The notes beneath the pieces are model-generated. The model ran no database searches and was not told the origin of the DNA. It saw nothing but the letters and a program-made list of their open reading frames with translations. From Anaerolineales bacterium (GTDB taxonomy: Bacteria > Chloroflexota > Anaerolineae > Anaerolineales > VGOW01), in NCBI GenBank assembly GCA_919901875.1, contig CAKKQG010000468.1:1747-9694 (forward strand): 7,948 nt of DNA, given 5' to 3'. The first letter of the stretch is position 1. Each line of letters starts with the position of its first letter. Position numbers and translations under genes: made by a program. Positions 6,616 through 7,948 of this stretch are shown piece after piece.

Positions 6616-7226
6616 AATAGTTGCGTGCCTCCTGTCAATTCAGCGTCGTGGGTGATCGCTTTTGCTTTTTCGAGGATCGCGTGCAATCCATCCATGCCCT
6701 TAATGCGCGTCGGCACAAACGAGAGCCGGTCACGGGCGAACATATCCAGGGCGAGTGTGCCAATACCCACTTTGCGTAGAGGGGAGTGGGCAAGGTGAAA
6801 GCGGGTGGCGAGACCAAGTTCAAAACTGCGCCCATACTGTTCGACATAACCGATGAACGTCTGTGAGAAGTCGGGCGCGGCATCGTGATCGGTGTAGCCC
6901 TCGCGGATTGCCATGCGCTTGAGGGTATACATGAGATCGGTCACGTGAACTTCTTGCGGGCAGCGCACCATGCAGTAATAGCACGAGACGCAATACCACG
7001 GCGCGTTGCTCTGCAAAACTTCGTCGCGCATCCCGGCGCGGATCATGGCGAACAAGGCGCGCGGCGTGTGATCCATATCCGCCCCCGAAGGACACGAGCC
7101 GCCGCATGTGCCACACTGAATGCACATTTCCAAACGTGAGACCCCGGGCGTTGCCATGCTCACTTCTTCTAAGAATCTTAATTTAGGTTTGACGATGTCG
7201 GGGATTGAGACAGTGATTTCTTCCAA
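6612..7226 (-). CDS. hdrC: Heterodisulfide reductase subunit C, [4Fe-4S] electron-transfer subunit
   Basis: A 204-residue protein with two [4Fe-4S] motifs: CIQCGTCGGSCP at 35-46 (C35, C38, C41, C45) and CVSCYYCMVRCP at 79-90 (C79, C82, C85, C89). It carries electrons from HdrA to the HdrB active site. After the ferredoxin domain come soluble helical segments with no membrane span, so it is the soluble type and not the membrane-linked HdrE/DsrM type. It is the first gene of the operon. The chosen start is TTG at 7226-7224, because an AGGAGG site lies six bases upstream (7233-7238); the first internal ATG (Met24) has no comparable site and would leave only 11 residues before the first Cys. Its stop overlaps the hdrB start. 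Confidence 0.95.
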   Translation of the reverse strand: MEEITVSIPDIVKPKLRFLEEVSMATPGVSRLEMCIQCGTCGGSCPSGADMDHTPRALFAMIRAGMRDEVLQSNAPWYCVSCYYCMVRCPQEVHVTDLMYTLKRMAIREGYTDHDAAPDFSQTFIGYVEQYGRSFELGLATRFHLAHSPLRKVGIGTLALDMFARDRLSFVPTRIKGMDGLHAILEKAKAITHDAELTGGTQLL

Positions 7227-7232
7227 GGCGCG

Positions 7233-7238
7233 CCTCCT
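7233..7238 (-). promoter_or_regulatory. Ribosome binding site fixing the TTG start of hdrC
   Basis: On the minus strand this is a full AGGAGG, six bases before the TTG codon at 7226-7224. It is the main reason for choosing a TTG start. It lies only 7 bases from the inverted repeat at 7245-7277, so folding of that repeat could affect its exposure. Confidence 0.8.
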
Positions 7239-7244
7239 GTTCCA

Positions 7245-7277
7245 AGACCTTCAAGGTCTTTGAGACCTTGAAGGTCT
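7245..7277. repeat. Perfect 15-bp inverted repeat made of two palindromes, hdrC leader
   Basis: AGACCTTCAAGGTCT (7245-7259) and its exact complement AGACCTTGAAGGTCT (7263-7277) are separated by TTG. Each half is itself a 7-bp palindrome around one base, so the DNA can form one long hairpin or two small ones. A TCC/GGA pair extends it outside a bulge. From memory, AGACCTTNAAGGTCT is a dispersed repeat in Chloroflexota, so it may be a repeat insertion and not an operator. It lies 7 bases upstream of the hdrC Shine-Dalgarno site. Confidence 0.85.
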
Positions 7278-7281
7278 GGAC

Positions 7282-7319
7282 GAAAATAAAACGATCTCAA
7301 CTACCGTGAGTTGAGATCG
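7282..7319 (-). terminator. Terminator-like hairpin with T-run, upstream of hdrC
   Basis: An 11-bp perfect stem, CGATCTCAACT (7292-7302) with 7309-7319, has a 6-base loop. Read on the minus strand, the stem is followed directly by TTTTATTTTCG (7291-7281), the form of an intrinsic terminator. It would stop leftward transcription arriving from beyond 7319, about 55-65 bases before hdrC. It may end a transcript from outside the window or act as a leader attenuator for the operon. The stem is only moderately GC-rich, so efficiency is uncertain. Confidence 0.5.
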
Positions 7320-7431
7320 CGTGATTAAAATGACTTGGGATGTTTTGAAATGCACACACCGCGTCCTCCGCATAACACCTGACAGGTTTGTTTACAACCC
7401 GCTGGGCGTTAAGTTCGGCAAGCAAACAGTA

Positions 7432-7452
7432 GAGCAAGATGGCATCTTGCTC
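7432..7452. repeat. Palindrome GAGCAAGATG-G-CATCTTGCTC
   Basis: Ten-base arms (7432-7441 and 7443-7452) around one base, a perfect 21-base palindrome. Part of it (CATCTTGC) recurs at 7488-7495, where it runs into the next palindrome. Probably a dispersed intergenic repeat; operator function cannot be excluded. Confidence 0.75.
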
Positions 7453-7494
7453 AACAAGCGGAAATTATTTTTGTGACACTGTTAAACCATCTTG

Positions 7495-7513
7495 CACTGA
7501 CTGGCAGTCAGTG
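7495..7513. repeat. Palindrome CACTGACTG-G-CAGTCAGTG
   Basis: Nine-base arms (7495-7503 and 7505-7513) around a single G, the same architecture as the palindrome at 7432-7452. It is joined on its left to a copy of the CATCTTGC half of that element, so the two appear to belong to one repeat group. Confidence 0.75.
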
Positions 7514-7571
7514 TGTGAGTGTCAGATGTAATATGATTATTTGATAGAAGTCAAAGCCTGACATGACAGAA

Positions 7572-7613
7572 AAACTTCCGAAGTCGCAAAGAGCGCGAAG
7601 ACTTCGGAAGTTT
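7572..7613. repeat. 14-bp inverted repeat AAACTTCCGAAGTC
   Basis: Perfect 14-base arms at 7572-7585 and 7600-7613 with a 14-base loop. On the minus strand the stem is followed by TTTTTC (7575-7570, partly shared with the stem), so it might also work as a leftward terminator, but it resembles the other dispersed palindromes here and I do not call it one. Confidence 0.75.
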
Positions 7614-7671
7614 GAGGCGGGACGGGCTATAAATTTTTGTGATGGAAGATGGGGAGTTGGATAGAAAGAAT

Positions 7672-7818
7672 CCTCACCCCCAACCCCTCTCCCGAAAATA
7701 AAAAGCAAGGCATTTTCGGGAGAGGGGAGCAAACGATCTTGATCCAACAGAATCAATTCCCCCTCTCCTGATGACGCCTTTGGTGTTCGTCATCAGGAGA
7801 GGGGGTTAGGGGGTGAGG
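7672..7818. repeat. MITE-like double-hairpin element, complete copy
   Basis: Imperfect terminal inverted repeats bound the element: CCTCACCCCCAACCCCTCTCC (7672-7692, shown here as the left end) and the near-complement at 7796-7818. Inside are two perfect hairpins: 16-bp arms 7684-7699 and 7712-7727, and 18-bp arms 7759-7776 and 7788-7805, joined by a 31-base linker (7728-7758). No open reading frame of a transposase is present, so it would be non-autonomous if mobile. CACCCCCTAACCCC ends are, from memory, frequent in Chloroflexota and cyanobacterial intergenic repeats. No clear target-site duplication is visible. Confidence 0.7.
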
Positions 7819-7833
7819 TGTTTTACGATTCTT

Positions 7834-7948
7834 CCACCCCCCCAACCCGCTTCGCGTCCCGAAAATAAAAAGCAAGGCATTTTCGGGAGAGGAGAGCAAA
7901 CGATCTTGATCCAACAGAATCAATTCCCCCTCTCCTGATGACGCCTTT
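7834..7948. repeat. Second, tandem copy of the double-hairpin element, cut by window edge
   Basis: Positions 7858-7948 repeat 7691-7781 at an offset of 167 bases with a single difference in 91 (G at 7726, A at 7893). The left end differs: the CCCCTCT arm of the first hairpin is replaced by a CGCTTCGCGT segment (about 7848-7857), so that stem shortens to CCCGAAAAT with its complement. The sequence continues past the window. Confidence 0.85.

Larger units (their letters stand above)
7227..7948. other. Gene-free, repeat-rich region upstream of hdrC
   Basis: About 720 bases with no credible coding sequence. From left to right it holds the hdrC ribosome site, a 15-bp inverted repeat, a terminator-like hairpin, a stretch at 7320-7430 with only a short palindrome ACCTGACAGGT (7377-7387), two odd-length palindromes, a 14-bp inverted repeat, and the tandem double-hairpin element that runs off the window. 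An 82-codon minus-strand reading frame across 7508-7756 is only repeat sequence. The operon promoter should be here. The best match seen is TTGACT (minus strand, 7554-7549) with TATTAC (7533-7528) at a short 15-base spacing, too weak to call. Confidence 0.7.

Noticed and set aside
7320..7431. Possible small RNA or riboswitch in the hdrC upstream region
   Set aside because: Apart from the ACCTGACAGGT palindrome I see no conserved riboswitch core or extended pairing.
7528..7554. Candidate -35/-10 promoter for the hdr operon on the minus strand
   Set aside because: TTGACT is good but the best -10 (TATTAC) is at 15 bases and the distance to hdrC is about 300 bases with a terminator-like hairpin between; too weak to list as a feature.
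7508..7756. Minus-strand open frame of 82 codons upstream of hdrC
   Set aside because: It spans the 14-bp inverted repeat and one half of the double-hairpin element; the peptide is translated repeat and resembles no family.

Overview
The window holds a complete six-gene operon for a cytoplasmic MvhADG-HdrABC complex, the electron-bifurcating [NiFe]-hydrogenase/heterodisulfide reductase. It is transcribed leftward (minus strand) in the order hdrC-hdrB-hdrA-mvhD-mvhG-mvhA, followed by a separate small dodecin gene. All seven genes are intact. Intergenic DNA is unusually rich in dispersed repeats of several unrelated families.

Layout, in direction of transcription (right to left): 7227-7948 is about 720 bases without a gene, made largely of palindromes and two tandem copies (167-bp period) of a double-hairpin element, the second cut by the window edge. 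A terminator-like hairpin and a perfect 15-bp inverted repeat sit just upstream of hdrC. hdrC (TTG start), hdrB and hdrA follow with 4-base ATGA overlaps, so they are probably translationally coupled. From hdrA onward the genes are separated, and each gap holds a different low-complexity or palindromic repeat: ATCAGT-type repeats on both sides of mvhD, a GGAAA-type inverted repeat between mvhG and mvhA, and an A/C-rich degenerate array after mvhA. The ATCAGT repeat also supplies the last ~25 codons of mvhD.

How the genes work together (from the known methanogen complex): MvhA splits H2 at its Ni-Fe site, MvhG passes electrons along three [4Fe-4S] clusters, and the [2Fe-2S] protein MvhD hands them to the FAD of HdrA. 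HdrA bifurcates them, one to ferredoxin and one through HdrC to the non-cubane clusters of HdrB, where a disulfide is reduced. In methanogens that disulfide is CoM-S-S-CoB; here the acceptor is unknown.

Organism: probably an anaerobic bacterium rather than a methanogen. Shine-Dalgarno sites are strong, GC is moderate, and repeat families of the CACCCCCTAACCCC, ATCAGTGATCAGT and AGACCTTNAAGGTCT kinds are, from memory, typical of Chloroflexota (Anaerolineae and relatives) and some cyanobacteria. The Chloroflexota assignment is inference, not proof. I see no clearly undescribed system; the oddest points are the repeat-derived MvhD tail, the repeat occupation of every non-overlapping gap, and the hairpin-rich hdrC leader.
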